Shown: positions 15,835 through 23,450, counted from the stretch's first letter. The stretch is DNA of 32,617 nucleotides from Hyphomonadaceae bacterium UBA4763 (GCA_002403455.1 DHHV01000021.1:1-32617); one strand, 5' to 3'. Numbers and translations: made by a program. Notes: a model not told the origin generated them from the sequence alone.

Positions 15835-17127
15835 ATGTCGCATCAATCGACCTACGAGCCGAAAACCGGGTTTGAGCGGTGGCTCGACGCGCGCCTGCCG
15901 ATCGTGCGGCTGGCCTATGACAGCTTTGTCGACTTCCAGACGCCGAAAAACCTCAATATGTGGTACACGTTTGGCGGCATCCTGGCGGTGTGCCTGGTGA
16001 TCCAGATCGTCACCGGCATTGTGCTCGCCATGCATTATTCGCCAACGACGACCGGCGCCTTTGACAGCGTCGAGCGCATCATGCGCGACGTCAATTATGG
16101 CTGGTTGATCCGCTATATACACGCCAATGGCGCCTCGATGTTCTTCCTGGCCGTGTATATCCACATCTTCCGGGGGCTTTATTACGGGTCCTACAAGGCG
16201 CCGCGGGAGATCTTGTGGATCTTGGGCGTGGCGATCTTCTTCCTGATGATCATGACCGCCTTCATGGGCTATGTGCTGCCGTGGGGGCAGATGTCGTTTT
16301 GGGGCGCGCAGGTGATCACGAGCCTGATCGGGGCGCTGCCGCTGGTCGGCGAGCCGATCCAGACCTGGCTGCTCGGCGGCTTTGGCGTCGACAATGCGAC
16401 GCTGAACCGCTTTTTCAGCCTGCATTATTTGCTGCCCTTCGTGATTTTTGGTCTCGTCGCGCTGCATGTGTGGGCGCTGCACGTGCCGGGCAATAACAAT
16501 CCGGCCGGCGTGGAAGTGTCGAGCAAGTCCGACACGGTGCCGTTCCACCCCTATTACACGGTGAAGGACGCCTTCGCGATCGTCGTCTTTTTGATGCTGT
16601 TCGCGGTGTTCGTGTTCTATATGCCGAATGTGCTGGGCCATACCGACAATTACATCCCAGCCGATCCGCTATCGACGCCGGCCCATATCGTGCCGGAATG
16701 GTATTTGCTGCCATTCTATGCGATCTTGCGGGCGTTCACGGCGGATTTCCTGGGCATTCCGGCCAAGCTGCTCGGCGTTTTGGCGATGTTCGCGGCGATT
16801 GCGGTGCTGTTCGTGCTGCCTTGGCTCGACACGTCCAAAGTCAAGTCGATGCGCTATCGCCCGGTGGCGCGGCAATTCTTCTGGCTGTTCGTCGTCGCTT
16901 GCTTGGCGCTCGGCTATTTTGGCGGCCAGCCGGCGGAGGGCATCTATCTGATCGGCGCGCAAATCGGGACGGCGCTGTATTTTGGCTATTTCGCGGTTCT
17001 GTTTGTGCTGGGGCTTGTCGAGAAGCCCGACGCCATTCCGGCCTCGATCGCGGCGTCCGTGCACAAGCAACACAAACGACCAGCGCCCGAGCCGATCGGC
17101 GGCGCCGTGCCGCAAGCGGCCGAATAG
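15835..17127 (+). CDS. petB: cytochrome b subunit of the bc1 complex
   Basis: The 430-residue integral membrane subunit holds both b hemes and the quinol oxidation and reduction sites. The heme ligands are H96 and H110 in the second helix and H197 and H211 in the fourth, each pair 14 residues apart as in bacterial and mitochondrial cytochrome b. The PEWY motif of the Qo site is at 287-290. The protein is not split, unlike the b6/subunit IV form. TAAGGAG overlaps the petA stop and serves as ribosome site. A polar, proline-rich tail of about 25 residues follows the last helix. petC starts 14 bases downstream. Confidence 0.97.
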   Translation: MSHQSTYEPKTGFERWLDARLPIVRLAYDSFVDFQTPKNLNMWYTFGGILAVCLVIQIVTGIVLAMHYSPTTTGAFDSVERIMRDVNYGWLIRYIHANGASMFFLAVYIHIFRGLYYGSYKAPREILWILGVAIFFLMIMTAFMGYVLPWGQMSFWGAQVITSLIGALPLVGEPIQTWLLGGFGVDNATLNRFFSLHYLLPFVIFGLVALHVWALHVPGNNNPAGVEVSSKSDTVPFHPYYTVKDAFAIVVFLMLFAVFVFYMPNVLGHTDNYIPADPLSTPAHIVPEWYLLPFYAILRAFTADFLGIPAKLLGVLAMFAAIAVLFVLPWLDTSKVKSMRYRPVARQFFWLFVVACLALGYFGGQPAEGIYLIGAQIGTALYFGYFAVLFVLGLVEKPDAIPASIAASVHKQHKRPAPEPIGGAVPQAAE

Positions 17128-17141
17128 AGCGGGGATCGACG

Positions 17142-17954
17142 ATGATGAAAACTTTGTTGCGAACGCTGGCGATGGCGCTTGCCTTTTTGACGACGTTTCC
17201 GGCGCTGGCGGCGGACGCCAGTCACGACGCGCCGAAAATGGAAAAGCATGATTGGAGCTTTGCCGGCCCGTTCGGCCAGTTCGAACAGGATTCGCTACAG
17301 CGCGGGTTCCATGTGTTCAAAGAGGTTTGCTCCTCTTGCCACACGATGCGGCTCCTGGCCTTTCGGCATTTGGGCCAAAAAGGCGGGCCGTTCTATGATG
17401 CGGCCTACCCCAATCCGTCCGATAATCCGGTGATCAAGCAGATCGCCGCGGATTGGCTGTTTCAAGCGGCGACCTTGAACGAATTTGGCGAGCCGGCGAC
17501 GCGCACAGCCGTGCCGGCCGATTACATGCCGGGGCCGTTCCCGAATGCGACGGTGGCGCGGCTGGCGAATGGCGGCGCGCTGCCGCCGGATCTGTCGGTG
17601 ATCGTCAAGGCTCGCAAGCATGGCGCCGATTACATCTCTGCGTTGATGCAAGGCTACGAAGAGCCGCCCGCTGATTTCACGCTGAATCCGGGCATGAATT
17701 ACAACAAATATTTCCCGGGCTTTCAGATCGGCATGGCGGCGCCGCTGGTCGATGACCGCATTGCTTACACCGACGGCACGCCGGCGACTGTGGCGCAAAT
17801 GTCGGAGGACGTCGCGACCTTCTTGGCCTGGGCCTCGGACCCGAAAGCGCCGATGCGCAAGCAAATGGGCTTTGCGGTGTTGGGCTTCATGGCGGTGTTG
17901 GCGCTGCTGCTTTATCTCTCCTACAAGCAGATTTGGCGTAACGTCGAACATTGA
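17142..17954 (+). CDS. petC: cytochrome c1 subunit of the bc1 complex
   Basis: Cytochrome c1 accepts electrons from the Rieske protein and passes them to a soluble or membrane cytochrome c. The 270-residue precursor has a signal peptide (about 1-23, cleavage near ALAADA), the heme site CSSCH at 63-67, a likely axial methionine M198 in FQIGMAAPL, and one C-terminal membrane anchor (about 243-260). The open frame runs far upstream inside petB in another frame, but the ATG at 17142 gives the proper signal peptide. A strong intrinsic terminator follows 35 bases after the stop, closing the petABC operon. Confidence 0.96.
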   Translation: MMKTLLRTLAMALAFLTTFPALAADASHDAPKMEKHDWSFAGPFGQFEQDSLQRGFHVFKEVCSSCHTMRLLAFRHLGQKGGPFYDAAYPNPSDNPVIKQIAADWLFQAATLNEFGEPATRTAVPADYMPGPFPNATVARLANGGALPPDLSVIVKARKHGADYISALMQGYEEPPADFTLNPGMNYNKYFPGFQIGMAAPLVDDRIAYTDGTPATVAQMSEDVATFLAWASDPKAPMRKQMGFAVLGFMAVLALLLYLSYKQIWRNVEH

Positions 17955-17987
17955 TCTTTGGTCGTCTGACCGATTAATCAAAACAAA

Positions 17988-18025
17988 GGGGGCCGTTGAT
18001 GGAAATCGACGGCCCTTCCTTTTTT
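17988..18025 (+). terminator. rho-independent terminator after petABC
   Basis: GGGCCGT (17990-17996) pairs with ACGGCCC (18009-18015), and the stem can extend inward by three more pairs and outward by two G-U pairs. A run of six T follows at 18020-18025. It is the clearest intrinsic terminator in the window. It ends only 15 bases before the mtnP start codon, so it also forms part of any mtnP leader transcribed from further upstream. Confidence 0.85.
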
Positions 18026-18040
18026 GCGAAAGGGCAAAAC

Positions 18041-18916
18041 ATGGCGGAATGGGTGCTGGGCGTCATCGGCGGGTCGGGTCTTTATGAGATCGCCGGACTT
18101 GCCAATCGGCGCTGGGTCGAGGTCGAGACGCCGTGGGGCGCGCCGTCCGACGCGCTGCTGATGAGCGAGATCGGCGCCTGCCGCCTCGTGTTCTTGCCGC
18201 GTCATGGCCGGGGCCATCGGCTGTCGCCGAGCGACATTAATTTCCGCGCCAATATCGATGCGTTAAAGCGGGCCGGTTGCACGGACGTCTTGTCGGTCTC
18301 GGCGTGTGGGTCGCTGCGCGAGGATTTGCCGCCTGGGACCTTCGTGATGGTCGATCAATTCATTGATCGCACCTTTGCGCGGGCCAAGAGCTTTTTCGGG
18401 ACAGGGCTGGTGGCGCATGTCTCGATGGCCGAGCCAACCTGTCGGCGCTTGGCGGGCCTTGCCGGGGAGGCGGCCAAAGCGGCGGGCGCGCCTGTCGCCA
18501 TGGGGGGGACTTATCTTGTCATGGAGGGACCGCAATTTTCGAGCCTTGCCGAATCAAAGCTTTATCGGGCCTGGGGCTGCGACGTCATCGGCATGACCAA
18601 CATGCCGGAGGCGAAATTGGCGCGCGAAGCGGAATTGCCTTACGCCAGCGTCGCCATGGTAACCGATTTTGATTGCTGGCATGCGGAGGTCGAAGCGGTG
18701 TCGGTGACCAATGTGCTCGCCGTGTTGAAATCGAACGCCGAGCTTGCCCGTGCGATGATCGAGACGCTGGCCGGCGCGCTGCAGGCCCCGCGCACTGCAT
18801 CGCCGCAAGGGATTGAGCGCGCGCTCGACCATGCGCTGATTACCGCGCCCGAGGCGCGCGATCCGGCGCTGATCGCCAAGCTCGATGCGGTGGCGGGGCG
18901 AGTGCTGCGCGGGTGA
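18041..18916 (+). CDS. mtnP: S-methyl-5'-thioadenosine phosphorylase
   Basis: This PNP-superfamily enzyme splits methylthioadenosine with phosphate to adenine and 5-methylthioribose 1-phosphate in methionine salvage. The 291-residue product has GVIGGSGLY (7-15), the phosphate-binding PRHGRGH (53-59), YLVMEGPQFSSLAES (158-172), GMTNMPEA (184-191) and VTDFDCW with D210 and D212 at the base site. The open frame begins upstream with TTG/ATG at 17996-17999, but those codons lie in the stem of the petABC terminator. The ATG at 18041, with GAAAGGG before it, gives the family's normal start. No other methionine salvage gene is adjacent. Confidence 0.92.
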   Translation: MAEWVLGVIGGSGLYEIAGLANRRWVEVETPWGAPSDALLMSEIGACRLVFLPRHGRGHRLSPSDINFRANIDALKRAGCTDVLSVSACGSLREDLPPGTFVMVDQFIDRTFARAKSFFGTGLVAHVSMAEPTCRRLAGLAGEAAKAAGAPVAMGGTYLVMEGPQFSSLAESKLYRAWGCDVIGMTNMPEAKLAREAELPYASVAMVTDFDCWHAEVEAVSVTNVLAVLKSNAELARAMIETLAGALQAPRTASPQGIERALDHALITAPEARDPALIAKLDAVAGRVLRG

Positions 18917-18996
18917 GCGAGGCGTCAGCATGCAGGATGGAATTGCGCCGACGCGCTCCTGTGTTTAAGACGTTTGTGTTACGCGACAAAGGCTGT

Positions 18997-19072
18997 GGGC
19001 CTGTAGCTCAGTGGTTAGAGCTGGCCGCTCATAACGGCTAGGTCGGGGGTTCAAATCCCTCCGGGCCCACCA
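18997..19072 (+). tRNA. tRNA with anticodon CAU, probably tRNA-Ile2 (lysidine type)
   Basis: A 76-base cloverleaf with encoded CCA: acceptor GGGCCTG/CGGGCCC (18997-19003 with 19062-19068), D arm TAGCTCAGTGG, anticodon stem GGCCG/CGGCT around loop CTCATAA with CAT at 19030-19032, and T arm GGGGGTTCAAATCCCTC. Pairs C4-G69 and C5-G68 are present; these are known positive determinants for the lysidine synthetase TilS on tRNA-Ile2, while tRNA-Met has other bases there. The D loop and variable region also resemble E. coli ileX. It would then read AUA after C34 modification. Elongator tRNA-Met is the alternative. Confidence 0.85.
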
Positions 19073-19081
19073 AATGTCGTT

Positions 19082-19115
19082 GGTACATCTCGGAGACATC
19101 GATGACGGATGTACC
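19082..19115. repeat. inverted repeat just downstream of the tRNA
   Basis: GGTACATC (19082-19089) and GATGTACC (19108-19115) are perfect 8-base arms around an 18-base spacer that itself contains CATCGATG. The repeat starts 10 bases after the tRNA CCA end. The following 200 bases hold no convincing gene. It may be a transcript 3' hairpin without a U-run, a regulator site, or a scar of past integration at the tRNA. No integrase is present. Confidence 0.4.
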
Positions 19116-19208
19116 TAACCATGAGCGGCGCAGGCACGCAGAACATGCGCGGCCGGCCTCGTGCAGATTCAACGTTGCCATTTGTCCGGTCCAAAGCCTC
19201 ATTTCAAG

Positions 19209-19223
19209 CGTTGTCCGACAACG
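19209..19223. promoter_or_regulatory. palindrome upstream of the ribbon-helix-helix gene
   Basis: CGTTGTC-C-GACAACG is a perfect 15-base palindrome with 7-base arms, 93 bases before the ATG of the membrane-linked ribbon-helix-helix protein. A short imperfect echo (GTCCGACGC) follows within 20 bases. The position and symmetry suit an operator, perhaps for autoregulation, but no binding is shown by sequence alone. Confidence 0.4.
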
Positions 19224-19315
19224 CGATTTGTGCGTCCGACGCGATCATGCTTGAATGATCGAGGAACGCGCGGCTCCTGAAACCGCGACAGCCCGGCAGG
19301 ATAGGGGCGGTGAAA

Positions 19316-19978
19316 ATGGCGAAGGATCAGCAAAAAAAGTCCGAAACGCTGGACGTTCGCGTGACCTATGCCGACAAGCAAAAATTGTTGGCGGAGGCGC
19401 AACGCAAAGGTCTGACGATTTCGGCGCTGTTGCGACAGATCATCGACCAGCATTTGCGCCGCCAACAGGGCTCCGTCGCGTTGAACTGGGAGCCGATCAT
19501 GCGCTTTATCGCACAACGCCGTTTTTCTTTGACCGCTGGTGGAATGGGGGCCGTTCTGGGGCTAGCCTTCTTGTCGACCATTAGTCCGGGCGCCAGTCTG
19601 GCGCAGGATCTTGCCGTCAAGGTGGATTTGAAAATCGTCAGCAAAGATGGCAATGAGTCCGACCGCTTTGGCTGGCGCGGCGAATTCGACGCCGATTTCG
19701 ACAAGCCTTTCCAAGAAAGCTTTCCGGACGCTGCCCATGTGTTGCCGGGGCAGCGGCAAATGCGGGTTACAATGACGCCGTCGCGATCGTCAAACGATCC
19801 AGAGGCGATCGTGTTTCGCTTTGTGATCGAAGAGGTCGTTAACGGGGCGGCCAGCGTGGTTGCGTCACCCGTCATCGAAACAAAAGCGCGCAAGTCGGCG
19901 AGGTTCGCTGTGCAGGACTGGAAGAAGTCGGCGGACGCCTCCTCGATCCAGCTGCGGGTGCGGGGGCAAACGCCTTAA
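19316..19978 (+). CDS. membrane-anchored ribbon-helix-helix protein with extracytoplasmic domain
   Basis: The 220-residue product has three parts. Residues 10-47 form a ribbon-helix-helix domain: strand ETLDVRVTY, helix ADKQKLLAEAQRKG, turn and helix TISALLRQIIDQHL, as in CopG/Arc-type DNA-binding proteins. Residues about 71-90 form one hydrophobic segment. Residues 97-220 form a beta-rich domain outside the membrane (VKVDLKIVSKDG through IQLRVRGQTP), which I do not recognise by name. The positive side of the segment (AQRRF) lies N-terminal, so the DNA-binding part stays in the cytoplasm. AGGGG 8 bases before the ATG at 19316 supports this start; a GTG two codons earlier is possible. The architecture suggests a one-component membrane regulator. 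The ALAQ-like sequence ASLAQD after the hydrophobic stretch could be cut by signal peptidase, which would split the protein. Confidence 0.75.
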   Translation: MAKDQQKKSETLDVRVTYADKQKLLAEAQRKGLTISALLRQIIDQHLRRQQGSVALNWEPIMRFIAQRRFSLTAGGMGAVLGLAFLSTISPGASLAQDLAVKVDLKIVSKDGNESDRFGWRGEFDADFDKPFQESFPDAAHVLPGQRQMRVTMTPSRSSNDPEAIVFRFVIEEVVNGAASVVASPVIETKARKSARFAVQDWKKSADASSIQLRVRGQTP

Positions 19979-19980
19979 CT

Positions 19981-20003
19981 GGTAACTTGTTACCGTTAAT
20001 AAC
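19981..20003. promoter_or_regulatory. palindromic cluster after the ribbon-helix-helix gene
   Basis: GGTAAC-TT-GTTACC (19981-19994) is a perfect inverted repeat and is followed at once by GTTAATAAC (19995-20003), another small palindrome sharing the GTTA/TAAC core. The cluster begins 2 bases after the stop codon and lies 162 bases before the next gene. There is no T-run, so it is more like a protein-binding site than a terminator. A weak GC hairpin (GGCGT/ACGCC) follows near 20015-20031. Confidence 0.35.
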
Positions 20004-20106
20004 GATGAGTGGGCGGCGTGTGTCGGACGCCCCATTGAGCAGATCGCACCGGGAGGCTGTTGAGGGGGGCGACCATGGGGTCGGGCCGCCCTGCGGCATC
20101 ATGCGT

Positions 20107-20127
20107 AATTGCATCTCACTCGCAATT
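20107..20127. promoter_or_regulatory. Fur-like inverted repeat
   Basis: AATTGC (20107-20112) and GCAATT (20122-20127) flank ATCTCACTC. Read on the minus strand the site is TTGCGAGTGAGATGCAA, which resembles Fur boxes of the TGAGAATGATTCTCA type with several mismatches. It lies 38 bases before the start of the exported protein gene. This is a resemblance only. Confidence 0.35.
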
Positions 20128-20164
20128 TGATAGCCTCACCTGGCAAAGTGAGCTGGGAGATCGC

Positions 20165-21190
20165 ATGGTGGCGTTGGGTCGGCGCGTGGTGGCGGCGCTC
20201 TGTTTCGTGGTGATTTCTTTCGGTCTTGGGCCCGAATGGGCGGCGGCGCAACCGGCTGCCCCCGCGTCGCCTTCGGTCGAGAACGTCCACAGAGGCGAAG
20301 CGTTCGACTGCGATCGGCAAGCGATCCTCGCCATGGCTGGCAATTTCAACGTGACTTTTGATTTTACGGAGACGGTCGCTTTCGCGGCGGATTACGCGCT
20401 GAAAGAGCCGAAGCTGAGCGGTGGTCATGAGATTGTTCGCGTCATTGAGGATCGCGGCGACTTTATCAGTTTGCAGCATTTATTGGTCGTCGGCCCGGAC
20501 GATGCGCCAATTGTGGTTAAGCACTGGCGCCAGGACTGGCGCTATGAGCCGGCGCGGGTGTTGGTTTTCTTGGGCGGCAACGCCTGGGGCTGGCGGGAGG
20601 TTGCGCGCGACAGCCGTGCCGGCGCGTGGTCGCAGACCGTCTATCAGGTCGATGACGCGCCGCGTTATGGCGGCGTTGGGCGATGGAGCCATCTGCAAGG
20701 GATTTCGCAATGGGAGCCGGGGCGGGAATGGCGGCCCTTGCCGCGCCGCGACGCGACGACGCGCAACGATTATCACGCGATCGACGCCGTCAATCGCCAT
20801 GTGATCACGGCCAATGGCTGGGTGCATGAACAAGACAACACCAAGCTCCGTTTGGCGGGCGAACCAACAGCCTTGGTGCGTGAAATCGGCGTCAATACCT
20901 ATCGACGGTTCGAGGCGTTTCCCATCGCGGCGGCCGAGCAATATTGGGCAGCGACGAAGGATTATTGGGCGGCTGTTCGCGCGGAATGGTCGAAAATTGA
21001 AAATGACAACCCGCATTTCGCGATCCGCCTGGTCGGCGAGCCAGAGGCTTTGTATATGCCGTTATTGGAGATCGCGGGAGAAATTGAAGCGGGCCGCCTC
21101 GCGCAAGAGCTCGCCATGGAACGGGCGCGCGCGGTGATGGCGCAATATCTGACGACGGAGGTCGGCGCGCTGGCGGGCCGGTTGCAATAG
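20165..21190 (+). CDS. exported protein, resembles DUF6607 family
   Basis: The 341-residue precursor has a signal peptide (about 1-28, cleavage near WAAAQP). The mature part contains NVHRGEAFDCDRQAILAMAGNF, a block VVKHWRQDWRYEPARVL, and many conserved-looking aromatic residues (NAWGWREV, GRWSHLQG, EWRPLPRRD), then NGWVHEQDN and a helical C-terminus. From memory this is the pattern of the DUF6607 family of periplasmic or outer-membrane-associated proteins of unknown function, which I associate with iron or heme uptake loci in proteobacteria; I cannot verify that here. The ATG at 20165 has GGGAGA before it. The open frame upstream to 20060 is not supported. A Fur-like repeat lies directly upstream. 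Confidence 0.75.
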   Translation: MVALGRRVVAALCFVVISFGLGPEWAAAQPAAPASPSVENVHRGEAFDCDRQAILAMAGNFNVTFDFTETVAFAADYALKEPKLSGGHEIVRVIEDRGDFISLQHLLVVGPDDAPIVVKHWRQDWRYEPARVLVFLGGNAWGWREVARDSRAGAWSQTVYQVDDAPRYGGVGRWSHLQGISQWEPGREWRPLPRRDATTRNDYHAIDAVNRHVITANGWVHEQDNTKLRLAGEPTALVREIGVNTYRRFEAFPIAAAEQYWAATKDYWAAVRAEWSKIENDNPHFAIRLVGEPEALYMPLLEIAGEIEAGRLAQELAMERARAVMAQYLTTEVGALAGRLQ

Positions 21191-21260
21191 CTGGCGGCAT
21201 GGATTGCCGGCGCCTGCAAACCGCGCAATTGACTGAGGACTGGAAAAGAAGGGGGCGCTG

Positions 21261-22373
21261 GTGGGACAGGACATTGCGAAATTTGTTGTCGCTTTGGGCG
21301 TGGCGCTGATGGCGGCTTGCGCGCCGCCTTCTGGCGCGCTGTCATCGGATGCGCCACAGCCGCCGCCATCGGCGCCGGTTCCGTTAATTATCGCCCATCG
21401 CGGCGCCAGCGGCGAACGGCCCGAACACACCATCGAGGCCTATGAATTAGCGATCGCGCAAGGCGCCGATTTTATCGAGCCCGATTTGGTGATGACCAAG
21501 GACGGCGTCTTGGTCGCGCGGCATGAGAATGAAATCTCCGGCACGACCGATGTCGCCGACCACCCGGAATTCGCTGCGCGGCGGCGCACGCAAATCATCG
21601 ATGGAGAGGAAGTCTCGGGCTGGTTCACCGAAGATTTTACGCTGGCCGAGCTGAAAACCTTGCGCGCGCGCGAGCGATTGGCGCAGCTGCGGCCGGCCAA
21701 TCGGGCCTTTGACGGGCAAGAGACCATTCCGACGCTGGAGGAGGTCATACAGGCAGTCCAGGCGGCGGAAGGCAGGCTTGGGCGACGCATCGGGCTCTAT
21801 CCGGAAACCAAGCATCCGAGCCATTTTGCGGCGTTGGGGCTCGCGCTCGAGCCGGCTTTGGTGGCGATTTTGGCGCGCTATGGCTATGCGACGGCGCAGG
21901 ACCCGGTGTTCATCCAAAGCTTTGAGATGGAGAATTTGCGCCGGCTGAATGAGGCAACGCCGCTGCGGTTGATCCAATTGCTGGCGGGGGAATTTGCGCC
22001 GCCCGATCGGGCCGCTTTGGGCGATGCGCGCATGGGCGCGGAATGGGCAAGGCCCGAGGGATTAGCGGAGATCGCCGCTTACGCTGACGGGATCGGCGTG
22101 GAAAAGGCGATGGTCATCCCCCGCGACGCCAATTCGCGGCTAGCCGGCCCCAGCGATCTGGTGCGCAATGCGCATGCGGCGCGGCTGCTGGTGCATGTGT
22201 GGACCTTTCGGTCGGAGAACTTTTTCTTGCCGGCGAGTTTTCAAATCGGGGCCGAACCGCAAGCGAAGGGGGATTTCGCGGCCGAATATCGAGCATTCCA
22301 AGCGGCGGGGATTGACGGGCTGTTCAGCGATCAACCAGCCGACGCCATCGCGGCGCTGAAAGCTCAGCCATAG
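21261..22373 (+). CDS. glpQ: lipoprotein glycerophosphodiester phosphodiesterase
   Basis: GlpQ-type enzymes hydrolyse glycerophosphodiesters to glycerol 3-phosphate and an alcohol, using a TIM barrel and a metal ion. The 370-residue product has a lipoprotein signal ending in LMAAC, with C20 as the lipidated residue. The catalytic start IAHRGASGERPEHT gives H46 and R47, EPDLV gives metal ligands E73 and D75, and ARHEN gives H88. YPETKHP and the C-terminal WTFR and GIDGLFSDQPADA segments complete the family. The start is GTG at 21261 with a GAAGGGGG ribosome site. Its 3' end overlaps the opposing response regulator gene by 10 bases. Confidence 0.92.
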   Translation: MGQDIAKFVVALGVALMAACAPPSGALSSDAPQPPPSAPVPLIIAHRGASGERPEHTIEAYELAIAQGADFIEPDLVMTKDGVLVARHENEISGTTDVADHPEFAARRRTQIIDGEEVSGWFTEDFTLAELKTLRARERLAQLRPANRAFDGQETIPTLEEVIQAVQAAEGRLGRRIGLYPETKHPSHFAALGLALEPALVAILARYGYATAQDPVFIQSFEMENLRRLNEATPLRLIQLLAGEFAPPDRAALGDARMGAEWARPEGLAEIAAYADGIGVEKAMVIPRDANSRLAGPSDLVRNAHAARLLVHVWTFRSENFFLPASFQIGAEPQAKGDFAAEYRAFQAAGIDGLFSDQPADAIAALKAQP

Positions 22374-23269
22374 ACGTGCAGGCGGCGCTCAACGACGGTC
22401 TCAAGACCTGAGACGACCATGTCGCGCTCGGTGACGCGGGCGAGCGGCAGCGTCAGCACTTGCAGCGATGCGCCGATATGGGTGCGCACGACGCCGAGAT
22501 CCATGCGCCCGCTGGCGCCGGTGCCGGCGATGTAACGCTGCAAGGAGGCGATCAACCGATCGACATGGGAGTCTTTCAGGGCTGATTGCAGCGGGGCGAG
22601 GTCGCCGATCATTTCGATCAGGAGGCCGATTTCAGATTTGTTTTCGTTGGTGAGCTTGTCGGCGATCATTTTGATGACTCGCAACGCTTTTTGCATGGCG
22701 ATCGTCTCGGGATCGGTGCGGACCAATTGGGCGCCGGGCTGGTTGACCGCATCGGTGGCGCGGCGAAAAGGACCGCGAAAATCTTCGCTGCGGTTGCGGC
22801 GGCGGCAGGGCCCGGCATAGGTGGCGCTTTCAACGAAGGGGCGCCGACGCAGCGTGACTTCTTCCAACCGCGAGATTAGGGCTTGGGCCGACACGGGCTT
22901 GGCCAAAAATTCGTCGACGCCGCAACCGCGCGCTTCGATCACTTGATTGCGCGAGGTGTTGCCGGTCAACAAGATCATCGGCACGGCGCGATTGGGAAGA
23001 TCAGGCGCGCGGCGGATCATCTGCACCAATTCGATGCCGCTTAACGGCTCCATATTCCAATCGGTAATGACCGTGGTCGGATTGACATTTCGAATTTGCT
23101 CGAGCGCTTCCCAACCATTGCGGGCGTGATGGACTTTTCGCACGCCAATCGCGCGCAGCACCTCGCCGACGATGACCCGCATATGGTCGTTGTCATCGAC
23201 AACGAGCACGTTCAGCGTCTCGGGCCGAAAGGCGGGATCAAGCTGCGGCTTGGGTTTCGGGGCGCTCAT
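22364..23269 (-). CDS. response regulator with CheY-like domain and helical C-terminal domain
   Basis: The 301-residue protein has a receiver domain at about 19-140. D25 and D26 form the acidic pocket, D70 (VITDWNM) is the phosphoacceptor, T102 and K124 (FLAKPVS) complete the switch. A linker with a YAGPCRRR (151-158) and RGPFRRATD (165-173) motif follows; related alphaproteobacterial regulators usually show YVGPDRRR and GPERR, so the cysteine is a local change. The C-terminal part (about 185-301) is helical, without a DNA-binding or enzymatic motif I recognise. No histidine kinase is adjacent. Output is likely by protein interaction. Confidence 0.85.
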   Translation of the reverse strand: MSAPKPKPQLDPAFRPETLNVLVVDDNDHMRVIVGEVLRAIGVRKVHHARNGWEALEQIRNVNPTTVITDWNMEPLSGIELVQMIRRAPDLPNRAVPMILLTGNTSRNQVIEARGCGVDEFLAKPVSAQALISRLEEVTLRRRPFVESATYAGPCRRRNRSEDFRGPFRRATDAVNQPGAQLVRTDPETIAMQKALRVIKMIADKLTNENKSEIGLLIEMIGDLAPLQSALKDSHVDRLIASLQRYIAGTGASGRMDLGVVRTHIGASLQVLTLPLARVTERDMVVSGLETVVERRLHVYG

Positions 23270-23353
23270 CGGCGCTATTCCTAGCGGTGATTAGTTAAGG
23301 CGATGTTGCCGGGAAGGAGGGGGAACGGGCGCGCGTGCCCAATTCATCAACCT

Positions 23354-23386
23354 TGACAGCCTTCACGCAGCATGACAGCGATGTCA
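23354..23386 (+). promoter_or_regulatory. promoter-operator region of the transporter-lacI operon
   Basis: TGACAGC-GATGTCA (23373-23386) differs by one base from the palindrome TGACAGCGCTGTCA. TTGACA at 23354-23359 is a perfect -35 element, and the operator lies where the -10 element would be, so a bound repressor would block the promoter. The -10 itself is weak. The same operator type occurs twice before the TonB receptor gene. Confidence 0.6.
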
Positions 23387-23450
23387 CCAATAAGTCAGAA
23401 GGCGCGCGATCGACCTGAAAGGGGCGAATATCGAGCACAGGGAGGCGCAG

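Noticed and set aside
15811..16641. 276-codon open frame on the minus strand over petB
   Set aside because: It is the complement of cytochrome b; its His/Asp/Gln-rich product is an artefact of membrane-protein codons read backward.
17996..18040. Longer start for the MTA phosphorylase
   Set aside because: The earlier TTG/ATG codons are part of the petABC terminator stem and loop, and the family starts right at MAEWVLGVIGGSG.
18997..19072. Elongator tRNA-Met assignment for the CAU tRNA
   Set aside because: C4-G69 and C5-G68 and the D-loop and variable region fit tRNA-Ile2; elongator tRNA-Met of this class usually has other acceptor bases. Kept as alternative only.
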